Origin: Stutzerimonas decontaminans
GTDB lineage: Bacteria > Pseudomonadota > Gammaproteobacteria > Pseudomonadales > Pseudomonadaceae
NCBI RefSeq assembly: GCF_000661915.1
Contig: NZ_CP007509.1
Location: 3,055,501 to 3,119,500, forward strand
Reading direction: 5' to 3'
DNA length: 64,000 nt
Both the position numbers and the translations under genes were made by a program. This document shows positions 24,530 through 35,147 of this stretch, piece by piece. Position 1 is the stretch's first letter. The number at the start of each line of letters is the position of its first letter. A model generated the notes under the pieces. That model had not been told where the DNA came from. It did not search any database and saw nothing but the letters and a program-made list of their open reading frames with translations.

Positions 24530-27232
24530 ATGCCCCAGGTTGATCCGGAGCTGTTTGACCGCAGCCAGTTTCAGGCGGAGCTGGCGCTGAAGGCCAGCCC
24601 CATCGCCGCGTACAAGAAGGCCATACGCCAGGCGCGGCAGGTGCTGGACGAGCGCTTCAAGTCGGGCAGGGACATCCGCCGCCTGATCCAGGACAGGGCC
24701 TGGTTCGTCGACCAGATCCTGCGCTCGGCCTGGGACCGCTTCGACTGGGACAAGGGCGCCGATATCGCACTCGTTGCCGTGGGCGGCTACGGCCGGGGCG
24801 AACTGCACCCCTACTCCGACATCGACCTGCTGATCCTGCTCGACGACAACGACCAGGAAATTTTTCGCGACGCGATCGAAGGCTTCCTCACCCTGCTTTG
24901 GGATATCGGCCTTGAGGTCGGTCAGGCCGTGCGCTCGGTTGCCGAATGTGCAGAGGAGGCCCGCGCCGACCTCACTGTCATCACCAACCTTATGGAAAGC
25001 CGGACGATCGCCGGTCCAGAGCGCTTGCGCCAGGCGATGCTGCAGGTCACCAGTACCCAGCAGATGTGGCCGAGCAAGGAATTCTTCCTCGCCAAGCGTA
25101 ACGAACAGCGCGCGCGCCATGCCAAGTACAACAACACCGAGTACAACCTGGAACCCAATGTGAAGGGTTCTCCGGGCGGCCTGCGCGACATCCAGACCAT
25201 TCTCTGGATCGCCCGGCGCGAGTTCGGTACGCTGAACCTGCAGGCCATGGTAGACCAGGGCTTTCTCACCGAAGGCGAACACAGCCTGCTTACGGCAGCA
25301 CAGGAGTTCCTCTGGAAGGTCCGTTACGGCCTGCACATGCTTGCCGGTCGCGCGGAAGATCGCCTGCTGTTCGACCATCAGCGCAGCCTCGCCGCGCTGC
25401 TGGGTTACGAGGACAACGATGCCAAGCTGGCCATCGAGCGCTTCATGCAGAAGTACTACCGGGTCGTCATGAGCATTGCCGAACTCAGTGACCTGGTAGG
25501 CCAGCATTTCGCCGAAGTGATTCTCTGGGAAGGCGAGTCCGGCCCTATCGTGCCACTCAACAGCCGCTTTCAGGTTCGCGACGGCTATCTGGAAGCCAGT
25601 AACCCGGCCGTTTTCAAACGCACGCCATTCGCCATTCTGGAAACCTTCGTGCTGCTCGCGCAGCATCCAGACATTCAGGGCGTGCGCTCCGACACCATTC
25701 GCCTGCTCCGCGACCATCGCTACCTGATCGATGACGTCTTCCGCCAGGACCTGCGCAACACCAGCCTGTTCATCGAGCTGTTCAAATGCAAGGAAGGCAT
25801 CCATCGCAATCTCAGGCGCATGAATCGCTACGGGATTCTGGGCCGATATCTTCCCGAGTTCGGCCATATCGTCGGACAGATGCAGCACGACCTATTCCAC
25901 ATCTATACCGTTGATGCGCACACGCTCAATGTCATCAAGTACCTGCGCAAGCTGACCAAACCGGGCGTTGCCGAGAAGTATCCGCTGGCCAGCAAGCTGG
26001 TCGAGAGACTACCCAAGCCAGAGCTGATTTACATTGCCGGTCTCTACCACGACATCGCCAAGGGTCGTGGCGGCGACCATTCGGAACTCGGCGCAGTGGA
26101 TGCCGAGCAATTCTGCAGTCGCCACAAGCTTCCGGCGTGGGACACCCGTCTGGTGGTCTGGCTGGTGGAAAACCACTTGGTCATGTCTACCACGGCTCAG
26201 CGCAAGGATCTCTCGGACCCACAGGTGATCAACGATTTCGCCCAACTGGTCGGCGACGAGACGCACCTGGACTATCTCTACGTCCTGACCGTAGCGGACA
26301 TCAACGCCACCAACCCGACCCTGTGGAATTCCTGGCGTGCCAGCTTGCTGCGCCAGCTCTATACCGAAACCAAACGGGCGCTCAAGCGTGGCCTGGAAAA
26401 CCCGCTGGGGCGCGAGGAGCAGATCCGCCAGACCCAGCGCGCCGCGCTGGATGACCTGGTGCGTCACGGTACCGATCCGGATGACGCTGAACAGCTGTGG
26501 GCGCAACTGGGCGACGACTATTTCCTCCGCCATACCGCCACCGACGTCGCCTGGCACACTGACGCGATCATCGAGCACCCGGCCAACGGCGGGCCGCTCG
26601 TTCTGATCAAGGAAACCACGCAGCGCGAATTCGAAGGCGGCACGCAGATCTTCATCTATGCGCCGGACCAGCATGATTTTTTCGCCGTGACCGTGGCCGC
26701 CATGGATCAGCTCAACCTGAACATCCATGACGCACGTATCCTGACCTCAAGCAGCCAGTTCACGCTGGACACCTACATCGTGCTGGACGCCGATGGCAGC
26801 CCCATCGGCAACAACCCCGAGCGTATCGAGGAGATTCGTAGCGGGCTGATTGCCGCCCTGCGCAACCCGGATGACTACCTGACCATCATCCAGCGCCGCG
26901 TGCCACGCCAGCTCAAACATTTCGCCTTCCCACCGCAGGTCACCATTCATAACGACACGCAGCGGCCGCAAACCATTCTGGAAATCATCGCACCGGACCG
27001 GCCTGGGCTGTTGGCACGAGTGGGCCAGCTGTTTCTTGATTTCGACCTGTCAGTGCAGAACGCCAAGATTGCGACCCTGGGCGAGCGTGTAGAGGACGTG
27101 TTCTTCGTCACCGATGCAGACAATCAGCCGCTGTCCGATCCACAGTTCTGCCTGCGCCTACAACAGGCACTTATCAAGGAATTGCAGCAAGAGAACGAAC
27201 AGCAGCCATCACCGAGCAGCATCCTGATCTAA
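24530..27232 (+). CDS. glnD: Bifunctional PII uridylyltransferase / uridylyl-removing enzyme
   Basis: Primary nitrogen sensor: uridylylates PII (GlnB/GlnK) when glutamine is low and removes UMP when it is high. 900 residues. Nucleotidyltransferase motif [17 protein letters not shown] at about 84-100, HD hydrolase domain with [14 protein letters not shown] near 505-518, and two C-terminal ACT domains beginning near 718 and 813 that sense glutamine. GGGAG lies eight bases before the ATG. Probably co-transcribed with map. Ends convergent with the Mrp operon 55 bases away. Confidence 0.98.
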   Translation: MPQVDPELFDRSQFQAELALKASPIAAYKKAIRQARQVLDERFKSGRDIRRLIQDRAWFVDQILRSAWDRFDWDKGADIALVAVGGYGRGELHPYSDIDLLILLDDNDQEIFRDAIEGFLTLLWDIGLEVGQAVRSVAECAEEARADLTVITNLMESRTIAGPERLRQAMLQVTSTQQMWPSKEFFLAKRNEQRARHAKYNNTEYNLEPNVKGSPGGLRDIQTILWIARREFGTLNLQAMVDQGFLTEGEHSLLTAAQEFLWKVRYGLHMLAGRAEDRLLFDHQRSLAALLGYEDNDAKLAIERFMQKYYRVVMSIAELSDLVGQHFAEVILWEGESGPIVPLNSRFQVRDGYLEASNPAVFKRTPFAILETFVLLAQHPDIQGVRSDTIRLLRDHRYLIDDVFRQDLRNTSLFIELFKCKEGIHRNLRRMNRYGILGRYLPEFGHIVGQMQHDLFHIYTVDAHTLNVIKYLRKLTKPGVAEKYPLASKLVERLPKPELIYIAGLYHDIAKGRGGDHSELGAVDAEQFCSRHKLPAWDTRLVVWLVENHLVMSTTAQRKDLSDPQVINDFAQLVGDETHLDYLYVLTVADINATNPTLWNSWRASLLRQLYTETKRALKRGLENPLGREEQIRQTQRAALDDLVRHGTDPDDAEQLWAQLGDDYFLRHTATDVAWHTDAIIEHPANGGPLVLIKETTQREFEGGTQIFIYAPDQHDFFAVTVAAMDQLNLNIHDARILTSSSQFTLDTYIVLDADGSPIGNNPERIEEIRSGLIAALRNPDDYLTIIQRRVPRQLKHFAFPPQVTIHNDTQRPQTILEIIAPDRPGLLARVGQLFLDFDLSVQNAKIATLGERVEDVFFVTDADNQPLSDPQFCLRLQQALIKELQQENEQQPSPSSILI

Positions 27233-27287
27233 GCTGGTCCGGCAGCCGCCACCTACCTGCAGGCCCCTGGGCGAGTGTGTGTGCGGC

Positions 27288-27617
27288 TCAATCCCAAGGC
27301 TTGCCACGTGTCTGCTCGACGGCTGGCAGCTTCTGCTGCATCGCAGCCTTGGCAAGTATGTGCGCGCTGACCGGCGCGGTAAGGAAGAGAAACAGCGTGA
27401 TCAGCAGCTCGTGCAAGCTCAAGCTGTCGTTCTGGTTGCTGAAGAAGATCATCGATGCGATGACGATACCCCCGACCCCGAGCGTCGTCGCCTTAGTCGG
27501 CCCATGCAAACGCGTATAGAAGTCCGGCAGGCGGTACAACCCTATCGCGCCGATCAGGGCAAACAGACTGCCGATGATCAGGAACACGCTTACCAGTACC
27601 TCAATCCAGAATGGCAT
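27288..27617 (-). CDS. mnhG: Mrp/Sha antiporter subunit G
   Basis: Small membrane subunit of the multi-subunit Na+(K+)/H+ antiporter. 109 residues with three hydrophobic segments and the family motif GLYRLPDFYTRLHGPTK. The ATG at 27617 has GAGGGG five to seven bases upstream; an in-frame TTG at 27635 overlaps mnhF and is less likely. Last gene of the six-gene operon, 10 bases after the mnhF stop. Called ShaF or PhaG in other nomenclatures. Confidence 0.92.
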   Translation of the reverse strand: MPFWIEVLVSVFLIIGSLFALIGAIGLYRLPDFYTRLHGPTKATTLGVGGIVIASMIFFSNQNDSLSLHELLITLFLFLTAPVSAHILAKAAMQQKLPAVEQTRGKPWD

Positions 27618-27627
27618 GTCGCTCCCC

Positions 27628-27897
27628 TCAATCAATGATGTCGCCGTGCAGCAGATGCTTGCCGACTGCCACGGTGCTGACGAAGCCCATCACAGCGATC
27701 AGCAGCGCCGCCTCGAAAAACAGGTCCGAGGCGAGCCAGATCCCGAACAGCACGATGAGCGCAAGGGCGTTGATGTATAGCGTGTCGAGCGCGAGCACCC
27801 GGTCGGGCATATCAGGGCCCTGGATCAAGCGAACGACGTTCAGCACGGCCGCCACTCCCAGCACAGCCATGCAGAGCGGAATTACGTAGGCGAGCAT
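27628..27897 (-). CDS. mnhF: Mrp/Sha antiporter subunit F
   Basis: 89-residue membrane protein with three predicted segments; RLIQGPDMPDRVLALDTL is the MrpF/PhaF signature. The ATG overlaps the mnhE 3' end by 16 bases. Part of the antiporter complex in which all subunits are needed for ion exchange. Confidence 0.92.
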   Translation of the reverse strand: MLAYVIPLCMAVLGVAAVLNVVRLIQGPDMPDRVLALDTLYINALALIVLFGIWLASDLFFEAALLIAVMGFVSTVAVGKHLLHGDIID

Positions 27898-28382
27898 TCG
27901 AAGATCTCCAGCAGCGGCGCTTCATAGTTGCGTTTGACGTCAGCGATCAGCACATCGACATCCGGTACATCCAGCGCGTGAACCATCAGCATCCGGCGAT
28001 CCGGGCTCAGGCAGGCCGACACCGTCCCCGGCGTCAGCGAGATGATGCTGGTGAGCGTTGCCAGGGCAAACTCGTTCTCGATCGCCATGGGCACCTCAAT
28101 GAATGCCGGACGCAGATTCTTCTTCGGCCCCAGCACCAGCTTGGCGACCTGCACATTGGCAATCACGATGTCATAGAGAACCTTGAGCGTGAACAGGCAA
28201 AGCTTCAGCGGCTTGCGTATGGTTGGGACTTCAATGAGGAACCCGCGAACAAGAAGCGGAATACCCCAGCCAAGGAACAGCCCGAGCAGAAGATGCCCAA
28301 AGCTCAGCGTGTTATGCAGCAGCAGCCAGAGCAGCGCCAGCAGCAGGGTCAGCGCAGGACTCGGTAACCAGCGGGACTTCAT
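27882..28382 (-). CDS. mnhE: Mrp/Sha antiporter subunit E
   Basis: 166 residues; two to three N-terminal hydrophobic segments, then a soluble part containing SIISLTPGTVSACLSPDRRMLMVHALD, matched to MrpE (key part TSIISLTPGTVS). The ATG overlaps the mnhD stop by four bases. Its cytosolic domain is thought to help complex assembly. Confidence 0.92.
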   Translation of the reverse strand: MKSRWLPSPALTLLLALLWLLLHNTLSFGHLLLGLFLGWGIPLLVRGFLIEVPTIRKPLKLCLFTLKVLYDIVIANVQVAKLVLGPKKNLRPAFIEVPMAIENEFALATLTSIISLTPGTVSACLSPDRRMLMVHALDVPDVDVLIADVKRNYEAPLLEIFECSPT

Positions 28383-29878
28383 GCCGCACCTCCCTGAACG
28401 ATCTGCAGATAGGGGGCAACGTCGAGCAGCTGCGCTGCAGTAGCCTGCATGAATGCCTGCAGCGGTCCGGCCGCAGCCACCAGGACGACGCTACCCAGGA
28501 GAAGCCCCACTGTTGCGGCCACTCGAACCGGGTCGGCCGCGGGCCCTACCGCCTCCGAAGCGTGACGCCAGAACACCAGGCTACCGGCGCGACTCAGGGC
28601 AATCAGCATACCCAACCCGCCGACTAGCACGACAGCCCATAGCGCGATGGCATCCGGACCGAGTTCGATGGCGCGCAACAGCATCACTTTGCCGAGAAAG
28701 CCGGAAAACGGCGGTAGTCCGGCGACGGAAATTGCTCCCATGAAGAACAGCGAGCCCAGCAGCAACGGCTGCCGTAGCGCTGGTGCCGAAATCAGGTCGG
28801 TACCCAGATCGCCGCGCTGGCGGGCGATCAGGTCGGCAAGCAGGAACAGCCCGCCCGCCACCAGCGTGCTGTGCACCAGGTAATACAACGCAGCGGCAAG
28901 CCCAGCATCGGTACCCAGCGCGATACCAGCCAGAAGCGTGCCTACCGAGACGACCACCAGATACGCGAGCAGCACCTGTAGGTTGCGCGCCGCCAGCGCA
29001 CCGATCACTGCCGCGCCAAGGGTCAGCAAAGCCAGCGGCCAGAGCCAGACTTCAACCATATTGCTCAGCTCACCCGCTTCGCTGCCGAACACCAGGGTAA
29101 ACACCCGAACGATTGCATAGAGCCCGACCTTGGTCATGATCGCGAACAGGGCGGCAACTGGGGCGGTAGCGGAAGCGTAGGCGCGTGGCAGCCAGAAGTA
29201 GAGCGGCAGGATGGCGCCCTTTAGCGCGAAGACGACCAACAGCAGATAGCCGGCGGCGGCAAGTAACGGGGCGTCAGCCGGGTCGGCTGCGCTCACACGC
29301 CCCGCCATGTCGGCCATGTTCAACGTGCCCAGCAGACCGTACAGCATGCTGACGCCGATCAGGAACAACGAGGAGCCAAGCAGGTTCAGGACGACATAGT
29401 GCATGCCGGCGCGCACCCGCCGCTGCCCATGACCGTGCAGCAACAAGGCATAGGAGGAGATCAGCAGAATCTCGAAGAACACGAAGAGATTGAACAGGTC
29501 GCCGGTCAGAAAGGCACCGTTGATGCCGAGCAGCTGAAACTGATACAGCGCGTGGAAGTTCGGGCCACGCTCATCGTCGCCGCGACTGGCGTATAGCACC
29601 GCGAAAGCCGCCAGCACCGCAGTCACAAGCAGCATGAGCGCGCTCAGACGATCGAGCATGAGGATGATGCCGAACGGCGGCTGCCAGCTGCCAAGCGCAT
29701 AGATACGCAGCTGCCCATCATCGGAGAGCAGCACCAGCCAGAGCGCAATAGGGACCAGGGCCCAGGTCGCTACCAGCGACAGCATCCGCTTGGTCGGCTT
29801 GCCCATACGATGGCCGAACAGCAGCAGCGCGCCCACGAACAAGGGCACCAACAGGGGTAGGATCAACGCATGGTTCAT
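28379..29878 (-). CDS. mnhD: Mrp/Sha antiporter subunit D
   Basis: One of the two NuoL/M/N-like proton-channel subunits. 499 residues, about 14 membrane segments, with the conserved Glu in NLFVFFEILLISSYALL and Lys in FALKGAILPLYFWLPRAYASA (shortened: KGAILPLYFWLP) expected of the proton pathway. I chose the ATG at 29878, which shares one base with the mnhC stop and has AGGAG eight bases upstream; a TTG lies one codon before it. Confidence 0.94.
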   Translation of the reverse strand: MNHALILPLLVPLFVGALLLFGHRMGKPTKRMLSLVATWALVPIALWLVLLSDDGQLRIYALGSWQPPFGIILMLDRLSALMLLVTAVLAAFAVLYASRGDDERGPNFHALYQFQLLGINGAFLTGDLFNLFVFFEILLISSYALLLHGHGQRRVRAGMHYVVLNLLGSSLFLIGVSMLYGLLGTLNMADMAGRVSAADPADAPLLAAAGYLLLVVFALKGAILPLYFWLPRAYASATAPVAALFAIMTKVGLYAIVRVFTLVFGSEAGELSNMVEVWLWPLALLTLGAAVIGALAARNLQVLLAYLVVVSVGTLLAGIALGTDAGLAAALYYLVHSTLVAGGLFLLADLIARQRGDLGTDLISAPALRQPLLLGSLFFMGAISVAGLPPFSGFLGKVMLLRAIELGPDAIALWAVVLVGGLGMLIALSRAGSLVFWRHASEAVGPAADPVRVAATVGLLLGSVVLVAAAGPLQAFMQATAAQLLDVAPYLQIVQGGAA

Positions 29879-30204
29879 CAACGTGGCTCCTGCCCATCGA
29901 CATGGTCAGTGCGCAGCTCACCAATGCTGCGCAGCGCCAGCACCACCACGAAGGCGGTCATGGCGAAGCCGATGACGATTGCGGTGAGAACCAGCGCCTG
30001 AGGCAATGGGTCGCCGTACTCGGGGCTCTTGCCGATCACGGCCGGAACACCAGTCGCCAGGCGCCCCATGGAAAAGATGAACAGATTGACCGCATAGGAA
30101 ATCAGCGTCAGCCCCATCACCACGGGAAAGATCCGAGCGCGCAACAGCAGATAGACGCCACTGGCGGTCATGATTCCGAGAGTAATCGCGAACACAGCCT
30201 CCAT
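29878..30204 (-). CDS. mnhC: Mrp/Sha antiporter subunit C
   Basis: NuoK-like subunit, 108 residues and three membrane segments, with LTLISYAVNLFIFSMG and DPLPQALVLTAIVIGFA (MrpC/NuoK signature). The ATG at 30204 shares a base with the mnhA stop and has GGAGG seven bases upstream; the GTG just before it is possible but less well spaced. Confidence 0.93.
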   Translation of the reverse strand: MEAVFAITLGIMTASGVYLLLRARIFPVVMGLTLISYAVNLFIFSMGRLATGVPAVIGKSPEYGDPLPQALVLTAIVIGFAMTAFVVVLALRSIGELRTDHVDGQEPR

Positions 30205-32996
30205 CACAGCACCTCCCTGTTGGACTCGTCCTGCCTGACCTGGCCGATATTGGAAAGGATCAGCAATGTCGCTCCCACAACCACCAGATAAACCCCCAGA
30301 TCGAACAGCATTGCAGTGGCCAGCTCGAACTCACCAACGAGTGGCAGATGGAAATGATCGAACGCGGACGTCAGGTACGAGTGGCCGAACAGCAAACTGC
30401 CGAGCCCGGTTGCACCAGCGATGAGCAGGCCGGCGCCACACATGGCGTGATAGCTGAGCGGCTGCCGAGCCTGGGCCCAAGCCACGCCATGGGCGATGTA
30501 CTGCAAGATCAACGCAACGGCAGTGATAAGACCGGCGATGAAACCACCACCTGGCAGGTTATGACCACGCAGGAAAATAAAGGCCGAGATCAGCAGGGCC
30601 ATCGGAAGCAAGGCACGGGCCAGCGCATCCAGCACCATCGGATGCTTGTCCAGCGACCAGAGCCGCCCGCCCCCATCCCGAATCGGATGCGGCAAGCGCA
30701 GGCCATTAAGTAGGCTATAGATTCCGACCCCGGCAATCGCCAGCACCGCGATTTCACCTAAGGTATCGAAGCCGCGGAAATCCACCAAAATCACGTTCAC
30801 AACGTTGGTGCCGCCGCCACCGGACACGCTGTTTTCGAGGAAGAACGAGGCAATGCTGTCGTAAGGACGCGTCAGCACGGTATAGGCAAGCAGCGCGACC
30901 ATCGTGCCGCAGCCACCGGCCAGCGCGAAATCGCGGAACGCTCGCAAACTGCTGGATTCGGCCGGCGTTCGATCAGGCATGAAGAACAGCGCGAGAATCA
31001 GCAGGATGATGGTTACCACCTCTACCGACAGCTGCGTCAACGCAAGATCCGGCGCCGAATAGCGGGCAAATCCCAACGCGACCATCAGGCCGACCACGCT
31101 GAGCACGATCAGCGCGACCAGGCGCCGGCGATGAAACAGCACGGTCAACAAGGAAGTCAGCGCCAAAATCACCATACCCGCCACGGTGATGCCATCCAGG
31201 GGTGTTAGCGCGACGGGGCCGTGCAGCATTTCCAGGGGCGTCAGAGCGAAAACAACCAGTACTAGCGTGCTGATCAGCATCAGCGCGATGTACCGCTGCA
31301 GCGAACCATTCTCCAACAGACATGTGATGTGGCGTGCCCCAAGGGTCAAGCCGGCCATCACGCGCTCGAAGACTTCCAGCGAATCGACCGTAGGCAGCCC
31401 TTCATACCAACGGAAAGCCCACTTGCGCAGCGAGTAGATCAGGATGCCGCCAACCAGCGCAGCGAAACTCATCGCCAGCGGCAGGTTGAAGCCGTGCCAA
31501 ATCGACAGGCTGTACTCGGGTACGTTGCCGTTCAAAGTACCCGACACCGCAGCGGCTAGCAGCGGACCCACAGTGAAGGCTGGCAGCATGCCCACCAGCA
31601 GGCAAAGCAGCACGAGGATTTCCACCGGAATCTTCATGTAGCGCGCAGGCTCATGGGGTGGATACTTCGGCAGATCGATGGGCTCACCGTTGAAGAACAC
31701 GTCGTGCACGAAACGCAACGAATACGCCACCGAAAATGCGCCAGCAAGGGTCGCTGCGGCCGGGATGGTCCAATAAAAACTGCCCAGCAGATGCTGATCG
31801 AGCGTCTCGGCGAAGAACATCTCCTTGCTCAGGAAACCGTTGAGCAACGGCACACCAGCCATCGCCAACGAGGCCACCATGGCCAGAGCCGCGGTATGCG
31901 GCATGTACTTCCACATACCGTTGATGCGCCGCATATCGCGGGTGCCGGTCTCGTGGTCGATGATCCCAGCGGCCATGAACAATGAGGCCTTGAAGGTCGC
32001 GTGATTGATGATGTGGAAGATCGCCGCCACGGCTGCCAGCCGCGAATCCAGGCCGAATAGCAGCGTAATCAAGCCCAAATGGCTGATCGTGGAATAGGCA
32101 AGCAGCCCTTTGAGGTCATGCTGAAAAAGCGCCATCACGGCGCCCAGTAGCAGCGTCGTCAGACCAGTGATGCTGACCAGATAGAACCACCACTCCGACT
32201 CAGCCAATGCCGGATAGAGCCGCGCGAGCAGGAACACGCCCGCTTTGACCATGGTCGCCGAGTGCAGAAACGCCGATACCGGCGTCGGCGCTGCCATCGC
32301 CTGGGGCAACCAGAAATGGAATGGAAACTGCGCCGACTTGGTAAAAACGCCAAGCAAGACGAGGATCAGCGCCACTGGGTACAGGGCATTGGCACGAATC
32401 AGATCACCCGAGGCCAACACTGTCGTCAGCTCAAAGCTGCCGACGATATAACCGATGAGCAGAATGCCTGCGAGCAACGCCAGCCCGCCACCACCCGTTA
32501 CGGCCAAGGCCATACGCGCGCCCTGGCGGGCATCGGCGCGGTAGTTCCAGTAACCGATCAGAAGGAACGAGGACAGACTCGTCAGCTCCCAGAACATCAA
32601 CATCAGCAACAGGTTCTCGGACAGCACCACTCCGAGCATCGCCCCCATGAACAACAGGAAGAACCCATAGAAGCGCCCCATCGGGTCTTTCTTCGACAGG
32701 TAATAACGGGCATAGAGAATCACCAACAAACCGATGCCGAGGATCAGCAAGGCAAACAGGAAGCCCAACCCATCCAGACGCAGGCTGAGGTTCAGGCCCA
32801 GCTGCGGCAGCCAGTCGTAATGGATGATCTCGGTTTGGCCGGCAAATACCTCGGCACGCTTGGACAGCAACAGAATCAGCGCCGCCAGAGGCGCGAGTCC
32901 CGCACCGAAGGCGCAAGCGGAGCGACCAAAACGCTCCAGAAGAAGGGGCAGACAGATGCCCAGAAATGGCAAAGCGATAATCAGCGCAAGCGCCAT
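30204..32996 (-). CDS. mnhA: Mrp/Sha antiporter fused subunit A+B
   Basis: NuoL-like large subunit. 930 residues, with the MrpB-type domain fused at the C-terminus ([19 protein letters not shown] in the last 150 residues), the arrangement of group 2 Mrp/Pha/Sha operons such as P. aeruginosa shaA. About 20 membrane segments; [16 protein letters not shown] is the classic channel motif. GGGGT precedes the ATG. First gene of an operon ending at mnhG that handles Na+ or K+ and pH stress at the inner membrane. Confidence 0.94.
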   Translation of the reverse strand: MALALIIALPFLGICLPLLLERFGRSACAFGAGLAPLAALILLLSKRAEVFAGQTEIIHYDWLPQLGLNLSLRLDGLGFLFALLILGIGLLVILYARYYLSKKDPMGRFYGFFLLFMGAMLGVVLSENLLLMLMFWELTSLSSFLLIGYWNYRADARQGARMALAVTGGGGLALLAGILLIGYIVGSFELTTVLASGDLIRANALYPVALILVLLGVFTKSAQFPFHFWLPQAMAAPTPVSAFLHSATMVKAGVFLLARLYPALAESEWWFYLVSITGLTTLLLGAVMALFQHDLKGLLAYSTISHLGLITLLFGLDSRLAAVAAIFHIINHATFKASLFMAAGIIDHETGTRDMRRINGMWKYMPHTAALAMVASLAMAGVPLLNGFLSKEMFFAETLDQHLLGSFYWTIPAAATLAGAFSVAYSLRFVHDVFFNGEPIDLPKYPPHEPARYMKIPVEILVLLCLLVGMLPAFTVGPLLAAAVSGTLNGNVPEYSLSIWHGFNLPLAMSFAALVGGILIYSLRKWAFRWYEGLPTVDSLEVFERVMAGLTLGARHITCLLENGSLQRYIALMLISTLVLVVFALTPLEMLHGPVALTPLDGITVAGMVILALTSLLTVLFHRRRLVALIVLSVVGLMVALGFARYSAPDLALTQLSVEVVTIILLILALFFMPDRTPAESSSLRAFRDFALAGGCGTMVALLAYTVLTRPYDSIASFFLENSVSGGGGTNVVNVILVDFRGFDTLGEIAVLAIAGVGIYSLLNGLRLPHPIRDGGGRLWSLDKHPMVLDALARALLPMALLISAFIFLRGHNLPGGGFIAGLITAVALILQYIAHGVAWAQARQPLSYHAMCGAGLLIAGATGLGSLLFGHSYLTSAFDHFHLPLVGEFELATAMLFDLGVYLVVVGATLLILSNIGQVRQDESNREVL

Positions 32997-33130
32997 GAAC
33001 GAGACCCCTTAAGCCGCCGTTTTCGGTGGCGTTCTTATCCTTGCAGGCACAGCAACTGCCTGAAACAGCACACAAATGTGCGCTCGATTATCCATACGGA
33101 TGATGCCGGCGTCATGGATTCATGTATTAC

Positions 33131-33184
33131 GAAAAACAAAAGGCGCTGCCTCCGTCCCTTTTTTCGGAACGGATGGCAGCGCCT
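33131..33184 (-). terminator. Strong terminator after the glycine-zipper lipoprotein gene
   Basis: Arms AGGCGCTGCCTCCGT (33141-33155) and ACGGATGGCAGCGCCT (33169-33184) pair over 15 bases with one bulge; on the minus strand the stem is followed by TTTTGTTTTTC. It ends the lipoprotein message and insulates the Mrp operon promoter. Confidence 0.85.
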
Positions 33185-33214
33185 GACTTCAGCTTCAGGT
33201 GGTCGTCAAGCAGA

Positions 33215-33676
33215 TCACGGAGCGACGCGACTGGTGCCACTGACAGTCATGATGCGAACCCGTTGCCCGACCCGGAACACCTGATTTGGCTCAACTGCCT
33301 GAACGTAGGCACGCATGCTGCCATCATCCTCACGGACAGTAATCTCGACACCTTGGGTACGGGTGATCCCCTCCTCCGCTGCCGCGCCCAGCATACCGCC
33401 AGCCACCGCACCGATTACCGCAGCGACCGCGCTGCCGCGACCGCCGCCGACGCCGCTACCGGCAACCCCGCCCACTACCGCACCCGCGCCAGATCCGATC
33501 GGGGTCTTGGTGCCTTCGATCTTGACCGGGCGCAGGGACTCGATGGTGCCATAGCGCACCGTCTGCACAGCACGGGCTTCATCCCGCGAATAGGTGTCTC
33601 CGGTTAGGCTGGAGGCGCAGCCGCCCATGGTCAGGGCCAAGGCAGTGAAGGAAGCTACAAAAATGGACTTACGCAT
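33215..33676 (-). CDS. SlyB-like glycine-zipper outer-membrane lipoprotein
   Basis: 153 residues. Lipoprotein signal with lipobox MGGC (Cys about residue 20). The middle is a Gly/Ala-rich double helical hairpin (GSGAGAVVGGVAGSGVGGG and following) of the glycine-zipper 2TM type found in SlyB/PcP proteins. The C-terminal part ITVREDDGSMRAYVQ resembles the PcP domain. Monocistronic with its own terminator. Relatives stabilise the outer membrane under Mg2+ or antibiotic stress; function here is inferred from family only. It lies next to the Mrp operon as in P. aeruginosa (PA1053, from memory). Confidence 0.88.
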   Translation of the reverse strand: MRKSIFVASFTALALTMGGCASSLTGDTYSRDEARAVQTVRYGTIESLRPVKIEGTKTPIGSGAGAVVGGVAGSGVGGGRGSAVAAVIGAVAGGMLGAAAEEGITRTQGVEITVREDDGSMRAYVQAVEPNQVFRVGQRVRIMTVSGTSRVAP

Positions 33677-33841
33677 TGTGATTCTCCTGCAAGCAGCTGT
33701 TTCGTTCCGGGTATGGCATTGGCCGACAGCAATGAAAAAGCGCTTGGCAACTTCGCCATCCTGACTCAGCATTTGCCACCATCGAGGCATACATATGCGA
33801 GTCGAACCTGGCGCGCCGGGTTCCTTCTTACGAGACGACCC

Positions 33842-34078
33842 ATGGATTACTTCATCATAGCCATCACCACCGTGGCAGGCCTGGCTTTTCACGCCTGGCT
33901 TATCGTTCGCTTCCGCCGCTGGGCCGACCGGGACCTGGCTCTTTCCATGGCCGGCAGCGATCCGGCCAAACGCAGCTGGATGTTACAACGGCTTGCCGAA
34001 GCGAAGACTCAGAAGATCAAGCGGCGGGACTTGCAGAGCTGGCTTGAGCAGCAGGCCCAGCGTTACCCCGCCACATGA
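33842..34078 (+). CDS. Small conserved membrane-anchored protein, function unknown
   Basis: 78 residues starting MDYFIIAITTVAGLAFHAW. One N-terminal transmembrane helix (about 4-22), then a basic cytoplasmic tail (KRSWMLQRLAEAKTQKIKRRDL). The ATG at 33842 is chosen because the helix then sits at the N-terminus; the frame runs upstream to 33713 with unrelated residues. No enzyme motif is visible. Divergent from the lipoprotein gene. Likely a counterpart of a conserved pseudomonad hypothetical at the same place. Confidence 0.7.
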   Translation: MDYFIIAITTVAGLAFHAWLIVRFRRWADRDLALSMAGSDPAKRSWMLQRLAEAKTQKIKRRDLQSWLEQQAQRYPAT

Positions 34079-34303
34079 ACGAAACAATCAGCAGTCGCCT
34101 CGCAGCAAAGTCGCCGTTTTAGCACGTCATCAGACTGCAGAACCGGCCTTCTTTCACAGCCACGCCGCGCACGTTAAGCGTTACCGCAGATTACCGATTG
34201 CTTACCCGTGATCAACGCGGCGCCCCACAAGCGCTTGCTGCTCCACGCGGCAGCCAGCGCAAGTATGGGAACGAAGTGCGGCACCGTCGCAGCACATACC
34301 CAA

Positions 34304-34951
34304 TCAGGGGGCCAGACGCTCGCGCTGCCAGCTGCTGGCTACCAAGCGGTAGTCGAGGCGGTCATGCAGACGGCTCGCGCGCCCCTGCCAGAACTCCATG
34401 CGTTCCGGTAGCAGGCGATAGCCGCCCCAATGCGGCGGGCAATGCGGCGCCTTGTCGAGGAAGCGCTGCTCGGTTTCGGCCAGCAGGCGCTCCAGAGCCG
34501 CTCGATCTGGAATGACCTGACTCTGCGGCGACGCCCAAGCGCCCAGCCGGCTGCCCAGCGGGCGCACATGGAAATAGGCATCCGACTCGTCCTGGCTGAC
34601 CTTCTCCACGCGCCCTTCGATACGCACCTGGCGCTCGAGTGTCGGCCAGAAGAATGTCATCGCCGCGAATGGCGTCGCCTCCAGCTGCTGCCCCTTTGCG
34701 CTGTCGTAATTGGTAAAGAAGGTGAAACCGCGCTCATCCAGCGCTTTGAGCAGAAGGACACGGCAATGCGGGCGACCGTCAGCGTCTACCGTTGCCAGTG
34801 ACATTGCATTCGGCTCCACCGGAGCCTGCTCGGTCTTCATTGCTTCGGTGAACCATTGATGGAACAGAGCGAACGGCTCCCCGGGAGCGTTGGCCTCGCT
34901 GAGTCCGTCACGGGTGTAGTCACGGCGCATATCGGCCAGGGTCTGGATCAT
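34304..34951 (-). CDS. pdxH: Pyridoxamine 5'-phosphate oxidase
   Basis: FMN-dependent oxidase that makes pyridoxal 5'-phosphate from PNP or PMP. 215 residues, the family norm, with [22 protein letters not shown] at the FMN site (core NAMSLATVD) and [16 protein letters not shown] near the C-terminus, which contacts PLP. AAGGAG seven bases before the ATG. Stands alone: 225 bases without a gene downstream, where I see nothing recognisable, and 196 bases upstream. Confidence 0.97.
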   Translation of the reverse strand: MIQTLADMRRDYTRDGLSEANAPGEPFALFHQWFTEAMKTEQAPVEPNAMSLATVDADGRPHCRVLLLKALDERGFTFFTNYDSAKGQQLEATPFAAMTFFWPTLERQVRIEGRVEKVSQDESDAYFHVRPLGSRLGAWASPQSQVIPDRAALERLLAETEQRFLDKAPHCPPHWGGYRLLPERMEFWQGRASRLHDRLDYRLVASSWQRERLAP

Positions 34952-35100
34952 CGCGTGGCTCCTTGTTGTCGAGTAAGCAGGCTCAGCGTACCAGGCAGCT
35001 CACAACCGGGCGACGGTGAGGGTACCGAGCCGACCCTGCGAGGCAAAGCTTATCCGCGATCCCCCGTGCTGCGCTTGATTCAAGGCAACCATGCCCAACG

Positions 35101-35127
35101 AAAACAGGCCCGCATGCGGGCCTGTTC
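35101..35127 (-). terminator. Terminator after the OmpA-like lipoprotein gene
   Basis: Perfect palindrome AACAGGCCCGCATGCGGGCC plus TGTT (35103-35126) followed on the minus strand by TTCGTT; 22 bases past the stop codon. Confidence 0.8.
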
Positions 35128-35147
35128 GACATAACGCGTTGCAAGCG

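Noticed and set aside
24437..25888. 483-codon open frame opposite glnD
   Set aside because: Antisense to a clear GlnD reading frame; no recognisable domain or ribosome-binding site.
33013..33030. GCCGCCG-TTTT-CGGTGGC hairpin in the mnhA leader, possible pH-responsive element
   Set aside because: Only seven pairs, with an A-C mismatch in the sense RNA; too weak to call a riboswitch.
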